A stretch of DNA of 34,305 nt from Candidatus Bipolaricaulota bacterium (GCA_027007005.1 JALTFO010000017.1:1-34305); one strand, 5' to 3'. Shown: positions 8,672 through 15,721, numbered from the stretch's first letter. A program made the numbers and translations. Notes: generated from the letters alone by a model not told the origin.

Positions 8672-10048
8672 ATGCTCTCGATCAGCCGCAAGTTGGCCCG
8701 CTTTACGCGCTCTCTTCACTACAATGACATCCCTGATCCAGCGCGCAAGGAGGCTAAGCGCTTCCTGCTGGACAGCGTCGGCTGCGCACTTGCTGCCGTG
8801 GATCATGAGGATATGAAACAGGCTTATCAGTACATCGAACAGCTCGGTGGAAGCGATCAGGCAACGATCATCGGCCACGGCATGAGGACGAACGCTCCCA
8901 ATGCTGCAATGATGAACGCCCTGCTGGTACGGGTGATGGACTACAACGACATCTACTGGAAGCAGGATCCGTCACACCCATCGGACATTATCCCGGCTGC
9001 CCTTGCCGCCGGCGAGCTGCACGGTGGGAGTGGTGAGGACCTGATCGTGGGGATTGTCATCGCCTACGAGCTTGAGATGCGGATGTGCCTCGCCGCAGAT
9101 CCCGGTGTGCGCGAGGTCGGGTGGCACCATGCCTCACTCACTCAGTTCGTCAGCCCGCTCGTCGCCGGACGCATGCTCGGCTTAAGCGAGGATCAACTCG
9201 TCGCCGCGGTCGGTATCAGCGGAGCGAGCCACTTCACCCTCGGTGGAGTCGTTGCTGGTCACCTGACGAACATGAAGAACACCGCCGATCCTATGGCCAC
9301 CGAGGCCGGCGTGCGAGCAGCGCTTCTCGCGCAGACCGGGTACACGGGGTCCGAAGAACTCTTCGAGGGAAAGGAAGGAGTATTCGAGGTGATCGGAAAC
9401 GTAACTTGGGACCCGGAGAAGATGGTCTCCGGCCTGGGCGACAAATTCATGATCACCAAATGCGGGTATAAGGCGTTCCCCACCGAAGCGCTGACCCACC
9501 AGCCGATCACCGCCGCACTGGAAGTGATGACAGAGAACGCGATCGATCCACATGACGTGGAGGAAGTCATCGTCAAAACCACCACTCGTGGTGCAGACAT
9601 CCTCTCCGATCCAAGCAAGTATCAGCCAACGACCAAGGAGACGGCCGATCACTCCCTTCCCTACTGCATCGCCGTCGCGGTCACCAAAGGGAACGTGCTG
9701 CCATCCGACTTCGAGGAGGAAGCGCTGAAAGACCCGTTCGTGTGGGAACTCTTGCCTAAGATCAAGGTAATCGCCGATCCGAAGATCGACGCCCTCTTTC
9801 CCAAGGTCAAACGGGCGATCGTCAGCATCACCACTGCTGATGGCGTGACCTACAGCAAACAGGAGGATCACGCTAAAGGACGTGCAGAGCGACCGCTAAG
9901 CGATGCCGAGCTGATCGACAAATTCACCGCCAACGCGCAGCATACACTGAGCGAGGATCACCTCAAACGCATTGTTGAGGAGACGTTTAACGTAGAACGT
10001 GCTGCTAGCATCACTGACTACATGGCTCAGCTAACGCGCGATCGCTAG
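8672..10048 (+). CDS. MmgE/PrpD family protein (2-methylcitrate dehydratase-like)
   Basis: A 458-residue member of the MmgE/PrpD superfamily, with the two-domain all-helical plus mixed fold. Family-like segments include LDSVGCALAA near the start, RVMDYNDIYWKQDPSHPSDIIPAALAAGE, GVREVGWHHASL, and the GYKAFPTEALTHQPITAAL stretch. Family members act on methylcitrate, citrate, cis-aconitate or iminodisuccinate, so substrate cannot be read from sequence. The position directly behind an isocitrate-type dehydrogenase suggests a tricarboxylate dehydratase step, possibly citrate to cis-aconitate. GGAGGAATAG precedes the ATG. No prpB or prpC lies in the window, which weakens a methylcitrate-cycle reading. 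Confidence 0.88.
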   Translation: MLSISRKLARFTRSLHYNDIPDPARKEAKRFLLDSVGCALAAVDHEDMKQAYQYIEQLGGSDQATIIGHGMRTNAPNAAMMNALLVRVMDYNDIYWKQDPSHPSDIIPAALAAGELHGGSGEDLIVGIVIAYELEMRMCLAADPGVREVGWHHASLTQFVSPLVAGRMLGLSEDQLVAAVGISGASHFTLGGVVAGHLTNMKNTADPMATEAGVRAALLAQTGYTGSEELFEGKEGVFEVIGNVTWDPEKMVSGLGDKFMITKCGYKAFPTEALTHQPITAALEVMTENAIDPHDVEEVIVKTTTRGADILSDPSKYQPTTKETADHSLPYCIAVAVTKGNVLPSDFEEEALKDPFVWELLPKIKVIADPKIDALFPKVKRAIVSITTADGVTYSKQEDHAKGRAERPLSDAELIDKFTANAQHTLSEDHLKRIVEETFNVERAASITDYMAQLTRDR

Positions 10049-10049
10049 C

Positions 10050-10481
10050 ATGAATGCGGAACATGTGGCCCCACACCACCATGTCGCTGCAGGACTGGTG
10101 TGGGACCGTTCTCCTTCGCAGCAGACGCGCGTCCTCATCACAAAGCGGCGTGATGATGATGCCCACGGCGGGCTGTGGGAATTCCCCGGAGGCGGGCAGG
10201 AAGCGGGCGAGTCCCTTAAAGAATGCCTAGCGCGAGAACTCAGAGAAGAGCTCGGGATCGAGGTAAAAGTACAAGAGCCGTTTATCACGGTAGAACACAG
10301 CTACCCAAAATTCGACATAATTCTGCATACCTTTCACTGCCAAATGGTGCGCGGAAAACCACGAGCAATCGCCTGTGAAGAGTGGCGGTGGGTAACAATC
10401 GACCAGCTTAGTTCTTACACCTTCTCCGCAGCAGACAGACATATTGTCGCAAAGCTACAGGAAGCACACTTCACACAATAG
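10050..10481 (+). CDS. Nudix hydrolase (MutT-like)
   Basis: A 143-residue Nudix protein. The Nudix box is visible as GGGQEAGESLKECLARELREELGI, matching G-x5-E-x7-R-E-x2-E-E-x-G apart from local variation, and is preceded by GLWEFPGG. The WEFPGG context and size resemble the MutT branch that hydrolyses 8-oxo-dGTP, but Nudix substrates are poorly predicted by sequence. The ATG lies one base after the stop of the MmgE/PrpD gene (TAGCATG) with no SD of its own, so it is likely read by termination-reinitiation as the third gene of that operon. Confidence 0.9.
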   Translation: MNAEHVAPHHHVAAGLVWDRSPSQQTRVLITKRRDDDAHGGLWEFPGGGQEAGESLKECLARELREELGIEVKVQEPFITVEHSYPKFDIILHTFHCQMVRGKPRAIACEEWRWVTIDQLSSYTFSAADRHIVAKLQEAHFTQ

Positions 10482-10865
10482 TAGGCGAGATTCTGGGTTT
10501 TCGAGGACAGACAGAAACTCTGCAAGATCCGCCGACTTGATCGCTGACTTGCGGAAATTCTCAGTGTTTCGTTTGATAATGGTTTCAGCACTGACTGCGT
10601 GATCAACTGGTGAGGATGACGCGATGACCCATTACACCACTTGACTGGACGTGGCCATTGCGCGCTTTGCCTCACCGCGCAGGCTATCTTCGTGTTCATA
10701 TGAAATGTGTTGGATATAGCAGGACAATATCCTGCCCTCTGGTTTGTTATTCTGTCACATCTCTGTCTGGGATTCTGTCTTGTTATCGCCAGAGCCAAGT
10801 GACCCACTGCGAACGGGTGCATAATTGCAATGCGTAATGTATGTCAATGGCGCGAACATAAAAGG
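10482..10865. other. Non-coding stretch downstream of the Nudix gene
   Basis: No frame with a plausible start and SD was found. The only structure noted is a 6-bp hairpin GCAGGA (10719-10724) / TCCTGC (10730-10735). No clear terminator for the Nudix operon is visible. A small RNA cannot be excluded but nothing in the sequence supports one. Confidence 0.5.
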
Positions 10866-10879
10866 TGAGAAGGTTCTCA
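10866..10879. promoter_or_regulatory. Palindromic operator candidate
   Basis: TGAGAA-GG-TTCTCA is a perfect 14-base palindrome lying 10 bases upstream of the -35 box of the microprotein operon. The position suits an activator or repressor dimer. The binding protein is unknown. Confidence 0.45.
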
Positions 10880-10889
10880 GTGCTTTTCC

Positions 10890-10918
10890 TTGACTTCCTT
10901 GTAATTTAGCACTATTCT
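10890..10918 (+). promoter_or_regulatory. Strong sigma-70-type promoter of the microprotein operon
   Basis: TTGACT (10890-10895), 17-base spacer, TATTCT (10913-10918). The start of transcription would be near 10925, giving a leader of about 26 bases before the ATG at 10951. Confidence 0.78.
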
Positions 10919-10950
10919 GCGCCGCCTTCAACGAAGCAAGGAGGTGTGAA

Positions 10951-11010
10951 ATGCCTCAGAAGAAAGCCAAGAGTGGGAAGAAATCGGGCGGAAACGGGAA
11001 GAAGAGCTAA
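10951..11010 (+). CDS. 19-residue Lys-rich peptide (leader peptide or microprotein)
   Basis: The peptide is MPQKKAKSGKKSGGNGKKS: 7 Lys, 4 Gly, 3 Ser, no acidic and no hydrophobic core residues. AAGGAGGTG lies 6-8 bases before the ATG, one of the best SDs in the window, so translation is very likely. Two readings fit. It may be a product in its own right, a polybasic peptide that could bind RNA, DNA or the acidic tail of the LysW-like protein two genes on. Or it may be a leader peptide whose Lys codons sense Lys-tRNA, since its stop codon is the loop of a hairpin that competes with a second hairpin covering the next SD. It belongs to no family I recognise. Confidence 0.6.
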   Translation: MPQKKAKSGKKSGGNGKKS

Positions 11011-11028
11011 GCTCTTCCACAATGGAGG
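11001..11028 (+). promoter_or_regulatory. Two mutually exclusive hairpins over a stop codon and the next SD
   Basis: Hairpin A: GAAGAGC (11001-11007) pairs perfectly with GCTCTTC (11011-11017), and the three-base loop is the TAA stop of the 19-residue peptide. Hairpin B: CTTCCA (11014-11019) pairs with TGGAGG (11023-11028) over a CAA loop, with one G-U pair, hiding the GGAGG SD of the following gene. They share 11014-11017, so only one can form. No T-run follows, so any control would act on translation rather than termination. Confidence 0.5.
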
Positions 11029-11033
11029 TACAT

Positions 11034-11291
11034 ATGGTTATGGCAAGTTGCCCAGCTTGTGGAGCAAATGTTCCCATCGATGATACAACTGGCGTATCAG
11101 AACGTTTGCGGTGCCCGGAATGCGGAGCACTGCTTGAGTACACTGGGAATAGCCCATTTCCTGTAGAGTGGATTAAAGAGGGCTGGCGCTTGGAATACCC
11201 GTCTGAGAACTTTCCTACTCGGACGATTAGGCTCAAAAGACGGACCAAGGCCCAGAGAGAGGTAGCACCGCTGTCTAGAAGGAGACAGTGA
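11034..11291 (+). CDS. Small zinc-ribbon protein with basic C-terminal tail
   Basis: An 85-residue protein. Residues 5-31 form a zinc ribbon with CPACG (Cys6, Cys9) and CPECG (Cys27, Cys30), close in layout to LysW-type ribbons. A middle segment PFPVEWIKEGWRLEYP (41-56) is Trp-rich. The tail from 63 to 85 has 10 Arg/Lys and one acidic residue and ends SRRRQ, so it may bind nucleic acid or an acidic partner. The start at 11034 has GGAGG 5 bases upstream; an in-frame ATG at 11040 is the alternative. The next gene begins 2 bases after the stop. It is not a canonical LysW because the C-terminal EDWGE signature is missing. Function unknown. Confidence 0.75.
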   Translation: MVMASCPACGANVPIDDTTGVSERLRCPECGALLEYTGNSPFPVEWIKEGWRLEYPSENFPTRTIRLKRRTKAQREVAPLSRRRQ

Positions 11292-11293
11292 CA

Positions 11294-11476
11294 ATGAAGA
11301 AGACAATAGAGGGAGTGTGCCCCGCCTGTGGAAGTTCGATCTTCCTGCCACTGGAGGATGTGTACAACGGTAACGTTGTCCATTGCCCCAGTTGTGGAGC
11401 ACGCTTGATGGTAATTGACGAAAATCCAATTGACTTTGAAGAGATATTTGACGACGACGAGGAAGACGGACTTTAA
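11294..11476 (+). CDS. LysW-like acidic zinc-ribbon protein
   Basis: A 60-residue protein with a zinc ribbon, CPACG (Cys9, Cys12) and CPSCG (Cys31, Cys34), followed by a strongly acidic tail (11 Asp/Glu between 42 and 58) ending DDDEEDGL. Size, ribbon spacing and acidic tail resemble LysW, the amino-group carrier of lysine and arginine synthesis in Thermus and archaea. LysW carries its substrate on the C-terminal Glu of EDWGE; here the last residue is Leu and no Trp is present, so the known chemistry should not work unless the tail is processed. No lysX, lysZ, lysY or lysJ lies in the window. SD GGAG lies 9 bases upstream. A perfect terminator follows 24 bases after the stop. Confidence 0.75.
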   Translation: MKKTIEGVCPACGSSIFLPLEDVYNGNVVHCPSCGARLMVIDENPIDFEEIFDDDEEDGL

Positions 11477-11500
11477 CATTCCTCTCTTGGCTGAAAGCTT

Positions 11501-11535
11501 GCGCCGTCTGAAACTAGCTCCAGACGGCGCTTTTC
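11501..11535 (+). terminator. Rho-independent terminator of the microprotein operon
   Basis: A perfect 10-bp stem, GCGCCGTCTG (11501-11510) / CAGACGGCGC (11521-11530), has a 10-base loop and is followed at once by TTTTC. Confidence 0.92.
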
Positions 11536-11719
11536 TAAGACTGAAAATGTGGTTGGCACACTCTTGTTCAGTGGCTTCCAACGCAGCAGTCCTAACTTAA
11601 AGCAACTGGCTGTTGCGTGCTGGCAGTCCAATCATGGTTCTCTGAACGATCACAGACCTTTCGAGACAAACTCACTCTTCACATAGATCGTTGATATCCC
11701 GCCAGTCTTTCCCCGTATG

Positions 11720-11749
11720 TTGACAGAGCAGGGGTGGTAATAGTACAGT
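11720..11749 (+). promoter_or_regulatory. Promoter of the beta-rich envelope protein gene
   Basis: TTGACA (11720-11725), 18-base spacer, TACAGT (11744-11749). Transcription would start around 11756, only a few bases before the first ATG at 11759, and there is no SD in between. The transcript may therefore be leaderless, unless the ATG at 11792 is the true start. Confidence 0.6.
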
Positions 11750-11758
11750 AGTGCTGTG

Positions 11759-13912
11759 ATGCACTGGAAAAATCTGAAACAAGGCTTGCGTATGTTGGGA
11801 TGGACTCCAATGATTATATCTCTTGTGTTGGCACTCACATGCGTGGACGTTACTGCGTGGCCACAGGATATCGATCTGAAGTCAGAGACAGCGTTCTTTC
11901 TAACTAACGATATTGTAGGCCTTGCCGAGCATGAACTCGATTCGACGCTCCCTGTGGATGTCTCGTTCTCGGTTGGGCGCGTAGATATCGATCTTGATGC
12001 CAAAGTGGATATCGCTTTAAGCCAGACACGGCTTGATACGCTACCTGTTCTGTACAGGCAAGTTGCCTCTCTTCCCGCGAGCGCTCTCGAGGATGCGCTG
12101 ACCCAGTCCATTATCCAGGCGGATACTGCAATCGATGCGATCAGGAACGCTGGGGGTGGAATCTCAATTGATGCACTGTACGATCAGCTGAAGATCATCA
12201 AGAAGGCGCTCGATGACGATTTCATCGATCTTGTTGATGATGCCCCTGATGTCTCGTTGATGACAAAGGCACGGCTTCTTGTCATCGTTAAGCCGGTTGA
12301 GCAACGCTACGACTACTTGAAATACATCGCAAGCAAGGTCAAGAGCTACGCTCTCGATGAAGTGAAGAACGAACTTTGCTCCGTGCTGCGCCAAGCCATC
12401 GTTGCTGTTGCGGATGGAGATAGTATGGCCTATCGGCTGGATCTGTTGGCAATTATCGCACGGGCCGAGAACTATCGTGGGACAATGATCAAACAGGAAG
12501 AGGCGGATCGGATCAGGTATAAGGCTGATTTACTCCTACGCAAGATCGCCGAGAACGGAACGAGCAGATTGTGTGATGTCGATCTCTCAACCACGATCGG
12601 GGATGTTGACGTTGATGGTGGACTGACCTGGAACGAAGCTGATTACCGTGCCCCGAGCAAGGATGTGCGCACGGATGGCTTGGATCTCACGGCAAGCTAC
12701 GCCGGTGATGATTGGACGGCTTCGGTCGGCTACCAGCCTGAGTGGCGTGATTATGCGGACCGGTTGAAGAATGATGACGATAGGATCAAGCACAGCCTCG
12801 ACGTTTCTGTCTCACGCAATGTCGATCCATGGAGTACGGAAGTGTCTTTGTCACTCGACTATGAGTTCTACCCGCGCGACATCGATGAAGAGATTGAGCT
12901 GGATCGAGTAACAGAGGCGAGTGCAAGGATTCACTATCTCGTGGATCGCGTACTTTCGCTGCCCATTTCAGCGACGTTGGAGGCCAAACTAGTCAAAGAT
13001 TTAGAAGAAGAGGGAGCGTTAGGAGCGCTGGACATCGGGGATAGAAGTGAGACCGTCGATTGCCTAGATGACTTCATCGGACATGTTCTCGATGCCGAGT
13101 GGAAGGGTGACATTGAGCCTGATACCTCGAAGGAGTTGATTGCCACAGCCCGCGCTATCCTCCCTCGTCGACGCATCTACAACATCGGCGTCCCGCTGTC
13201 ACTTGGTTTCCCATTTCGTGACGGTGATGCGACGCTCGATCTTGAGTGGGAGGGCAAAACCTATCCCGCAGACAGTCCTCTCGATCACGATACGTCAACT
13301 GGCAAGCTGAGCTACACCAAGGACGAATCCACAATCACTTTCAGTGGGTATCTCAAGCGTGAGGAACTCATCTATCTCAACGCAACAACGAAAAATCACT
13401 CTCTCCAGGAGTGGGAGGGATCGCTTGATGAAGAGCTCGCCTGCGGCGATCTTGCGCTGACGCTCTTCCAGCAACAGACAACCTACCCGTTTGCGAGCAA
13501 GAAGGATCAATCGGTCTGGAAGCTCAATCTTGATGTGAACATCGATCTTTCCAACGTAAGCGTTGCTCTTCAGTGGGGCAACAAGGTGACCACACACCCT
13601 AACGATGCCAGTAAATTGATCGTGCAAGTGACAGAGATGGGCCTCGATACCGACTGGGACATTGCACAGGGCTCAGTAAGTGTTTCTTTGAGCGATGAAC
13701 AGGAATGGAACGCCGATCGCACCGACGTGGGTCTAGCAAAGAAGATCCTTGCCAAGGAAACGGGTCAAGCTGAGCTTTCGTGGGATAGTGAGGTCACCGG
13801 CGATCTGACTGTTAAGCTATCCTCAACATGCAAGAGCGTGATTAACTTGGCAGATCCAAGCAAGAACAGTACCGATATTACCCTTCAGGCCGAGATTGCC
13901 CTTGCAATGTAG
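11759..13912 (+). CDS. Exported beta-rich protein, possible outer-membrane barrel
   Basis: A 717-residue protein I do not recognise. Residues 1-33 look like a signal peptide: basic KNLKQGLR, a hydrophobic stretch MIISLVLALT, and a probable cut after VTA. Residues about 100-280 are helical and charged. From about 285 to the end the sequence alternates hydrophobic and polar residues in strand-like runs (LDLTASYAGDDWTASVGYQPEW, VSLSLDYEFYP, LALTLFQQQTTYPF, DITLQAEIALAM). This is the look of an outer-membrane beta-barrel, though the last residue is Met and not aromatic. Codon use is more AT-leaning than in the pyr operon. No SD precedes 11759; an ATG at 11792 has weak AAGG upstream. A beta-rich surface protein without a barrel is the alternative. 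Confidence 0.7.
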   Translation: MHWKNLKQGLRMLGWTPMIISLVLALTCVDVTAWPQDIDLKSETAFFLTNDIVGLAEHELDSTLPVDVSFSVGRVDIDLDAKVDIALSQTRLDTLPVLYRQVASLPASALEDALTQSIIQADTAIDAIRNAGGGISIDALYDQLKIIKKALDDDFIDLVDDAPDVSLMTKARLLVIVKPVEQRYDYLKYIASKVKSYALDEVKNELCSVLRQAIVAVADGDSMAYRLDLLAIIARAENYRGTMIKQEEADRIRYKADLLLRKIAENGTSRLCDVDLSTTIGDVDVDGGLTWNEADYRAPSKDVRTDGLDLTASYAGDDWTASVGYQPEWRDYADRLKNDDDRIKHSLDVSVSRNVDPWSTEVSLSLDYEFYPRDIDEEIELDRVTEASARIHYLVDRVLSLPISATLEAKLVKDLEEEGALGALDIGDRSETVDCLDDFIGHVLDAEWKGDIEPDTSKELIATARAILPRRRIYNIGVPLSLGFPFRDGDATLDLEWEGKTYPADSPLDHDTSTGKLSYTKDESTITFSGYLKREELIYLNATTKNHSLQEWEGSLDEELACGDLALTLFQQQTTYPFASKKDQSVWKLNLDVNIDLSNVSVALQWGNKVTTHPNDASKLIVQVTEMGLDTDWDIAQGSVSVSLSDEQEWNADRTDVGLAKKILAKETGQAELSWDSEVTGDLTVKLSSTCKSVINLADPSKNSTDITLQAEIALAM

Positions 13913-13947
13913 AAGAGAGATGGAGTGTCCCCGAAGAACATGGCGGA

Positions 13948-14070
13948 CAAGATGCAACGCTGCAAAAGATTCCCTGGCTTCCGTAGCGTGAGCAGCTTGT
14001 CTGCCACGTTGAGAACCGCTCACGACACAAATCCACAAGCCGGGCGTTGCATACAAGATACAACGCTGCG
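13948..14070. repeat. Cluster of short direct and inverted repeats
   Basis: In the 262-base gap after the beta-rich gene, a 16-base word occurs at 13948-13963 and again at 14054-14069 with one mismatch. The second copy also forms an inverted repeat with 14044-14049 (GCGTTG / CAACGC). Between them CGTGAGC (13987-13993) pairs with GCTCACG (14018-14024). No frame in this gap looks coding. Confidence 0.6.
13983..14011 (+). repeat. 29-bp dispersed repeat, copy 2
   Basis: Exact reverse complement of 6359-6387. In this copy the repeat forms part of a 7-bp stem-loop with the sequence immediately to its right. Confidence 0.8.
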
Positions 14071-14126
14071 GAAACCCTTTCCCCAGCAACTTCGTAAGAG
14101 AGAGGGGGACAGGCCACTTCTCGGCC

Positions 14127-14155
14127 TTGTTACTGGCGACAATTCGTGGTATGTT
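14127..14155 (+). promoter_or_regulatory. Promoter of the beta-helix protein gene
   Basis: TTGTTA (14127-14132), 17-base spacer, TATGTT (14150-14155). The transcript would begin near 14162, right at the AAGGAGG SD (14163-14169), so the leader is very short. Confidence 0.55.
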
Positions 14156-14174
14156 TCTTGTTAAGGAGGTTTCA

Positions 14175-14921
14175 ATGAAACAAGTTCTTGGTGTCATGGT
14201 TCTGATTGCTATTTGCGGTGTAGTCGGCTTTGCAGCCGAGATTCATCTTCCCTCTGCTGCTCCCCTCTCCGGCACTGTGCTCATTGCCGAGTCGTTCTAC
14301 AAGACAGTTAACGATGAACAGGTCCCACTTCCTGTTGCTGTGTGGCAAAACGAAAACGGGATGCGCACCACAGCTTGGTTCGACACGCGAATCGAGGCTC
14401 ACCCCGGCGATGTGATCGTGATCGATCCCGGTCAGTACAAGGTTGACGTCTGGATTCTCACCCCAGGCATTACCGTCACTACCGATCCCAAGGCTAAAGG
14501 AATCGCTGACATCTGGGGAGGGCTGGAGGTGGATGCTGATAATGTGACCCTTGACCACATCGCCGTCACTGGCCCGCGCAAAAAAGAAAACATGTTGAGC
14601 GGACATGGGATCGAGGTGAACCGCGAACTCCTGAACACAATCACCATCAAGAACTGCCTTGTTGAGGGAAACGACTGGATGGGAATCCACATCATTGGCC
14701 CTCGAGGAGAGATCCAGACAATGCGGATCGAAAACTGCGTGGTTAAGAACAACGGAAGCTTTGGAATCGAGTGTCAAGGAACGGAGAACCTGATCATCAC
14801 TGGATGCACAATTACAGGGAACAAGCAGGGAATTCACGTCGGAAGCAATGTCCAGCACACTGATTTTGAGAACAACAGCGTTACTGGAAACAGCAAGGCC
14901 AACATCTTCCGCAAGCAGTAA
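14175..14921 (+). CDS. Exported right-handed parallel beta-helix protein
   Basis: A 248-residue protein with a clear signal peptide (MKQVLGVMVLIAICGVVGFA, cut near residue 20-21). From about residue 110 it shows repeated rungs of 20-25 residues: LDHIAVTGP, ITIKNCLVEGNDWMGIHIIG, MRIENCVVKNNGSFGIECQG, LIITGCTITGNKQGIHVGS and FENNSVTGNSKANI. This is the pattern of pectate-lyase-like / NosD-type beta-helices. No catalytic site can be named; such proteins bind or cleave polysaccharide or serve as surface modules. SD AAGGAGG lies 5 bases upstream of the ATG at 14175; an earlier in-frame ATG at 14127 overlaps the promoter and is rejected. It converges on the Wzz-like gene with 23 bases between. Confidence 0.85.
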   Translation: MKQVLGVMVLIAICGVVGFAAEIHLPSAAPLSGTVLIAESFYKTVNDEQVPLPVAVWQNENGMRTTAWFDTRIEAHPGDVIVIDPGQYKVDVWILTPGITVTTDPKAKGIADIWGGLEVDADNVTLDHIAVTGPRKKENMLSGHGIEVNRELLNTITIKNCLVEGNDWMGIHIIGPRGEIQTMRIENCVVKNNGSFGIECQGTENLIITGCTITGNKQGIHVGSNVQHTDFENNSVTGNSKANIFRKQ

Positions 14922-14944
14922 GAGGAGGACAGTTCCCTTTCTGC

Positions 14945-15721
14945 CTACGCTTGCTTGCGCGATGCCTCTTTACTGCGTGTGTTGATCAGATAGTGAACAA
15001 AGAACGCGAGCAGGACGCCGATGAATAAACCTAAAACGCCAGCAACGGCAACTGACATCTTTCGATTTGGGCCTATCTTGACAGTTGAGGATGTTCCCAG
15101 TGTCTTGACCGAAAGCAGATTGTTGATGCTGGTGTTGCTGAGTATTTCAAGGTGTGCCTGTTGCTCGGCGAGTGCTGCTTCAAGATCGGCGACCTTCTGG
15201 GCAAGTGCAGCAAACAACGGATTGTCCGGGCTATGAGGGGTGATCTCATCCATCTGTTGAGTAAGAAGCTCCTTCTGCCGATCCAGTTGTGAGATTACAG
15301 CCTGCATGTTTCCCGTTGCCTGAGAGACAGCATCTGCTTCCAGTGCTTGCAGCTGTCCTTTCACAAATGGCGTTAGCAGCGTCAAAGAGTCCGACAGAGC
15401 GGTTCGGGGCACGGAACCAGTGAGAGTAACCTTTATTTGATCATCTTCCACCTTTGCCTGTAACGAGAGGTGTGCGTTGAGGAAAGAAGGGCGAGTTCCC
15501 TCGATCGCATTGCTGATTTGTTGTCCATCCAAAGCCGAGACACCAAATACTTGCGAGAATTGAGAGATACGATATGTGATCATCCCCCTATACTCGTTCG
15601 GTTGCATCAACACAATCGCTGCACTCACGCCAACCGCAAGAACAAAACAGGCGATAATGATCCACTTACCCCACCACATCACCCGCAAGTAATCGATCAG
15701 ATCAACCTCGTAGTCATCCAT
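14945..15721 (-). CDS. Wzz-like chain-length determinant / polysaccharide co-polymerase
   Basis: A 258-residue inner-membrane protein. The N-terminus EVDLIDYLRVMWWGKW leads into transmembrane helix 1 (about 20-38), as in Wzz/GumC proteins. The middle (about 140-200) is a coiled coil rich in Leu, Gln and Glu. A second transmembrane helix lies at 222-245 and a basic cytoplasmic tail ends the protein. There is no C-terminal tyrosine-kinase domain. The family sets the length of O-antigen, capsule or exopolysaccharide chains. A purine-rich SD precedes the ATG. The gene follows cysC-sat on the same strand after a 54-base gap, which hints that PAPS made by those enzymes may serve surface-glycan sulfation. 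Confidence 0.82.
   Translation of the reverse strand: MDDYEVDLIDYLRVMWWGKWIIIACFVLAVGVSAAIVLMQPNEYRGMITYRISQFSQVFGVSALDGQQISNAIEGTRPSFLNAHLSLQAKVEDDQIKVTLTGSVPRTALSDSLTLLTPFVKGQLQALEADAVSQATGNMQAVISQLDRQKELLTQQMDEITPHSPDNPLFAALAQKVADLEAALAEQQAHLEILSNTSINNLLSVKTLGTSSTVKIGPNRKMSVAVAGVLGLFIGVLLAFFVHYLINTRSKEASRKQA

Noticed and set aside
10415-10822. A 135-codon minus-strand frame downstream of the Nudix gene
   Set aside because: It overlaps the Nudix gene end, has no SD or motif and no neighbour on that strand.
11294-11476. Calling the acidic zinc ribbon a true LysW carrier
   Set aside because: The required C-terminal Glu and EDWGE motif are absent and no partner ligase or kinase is present, so only a LysW-like label is justified.
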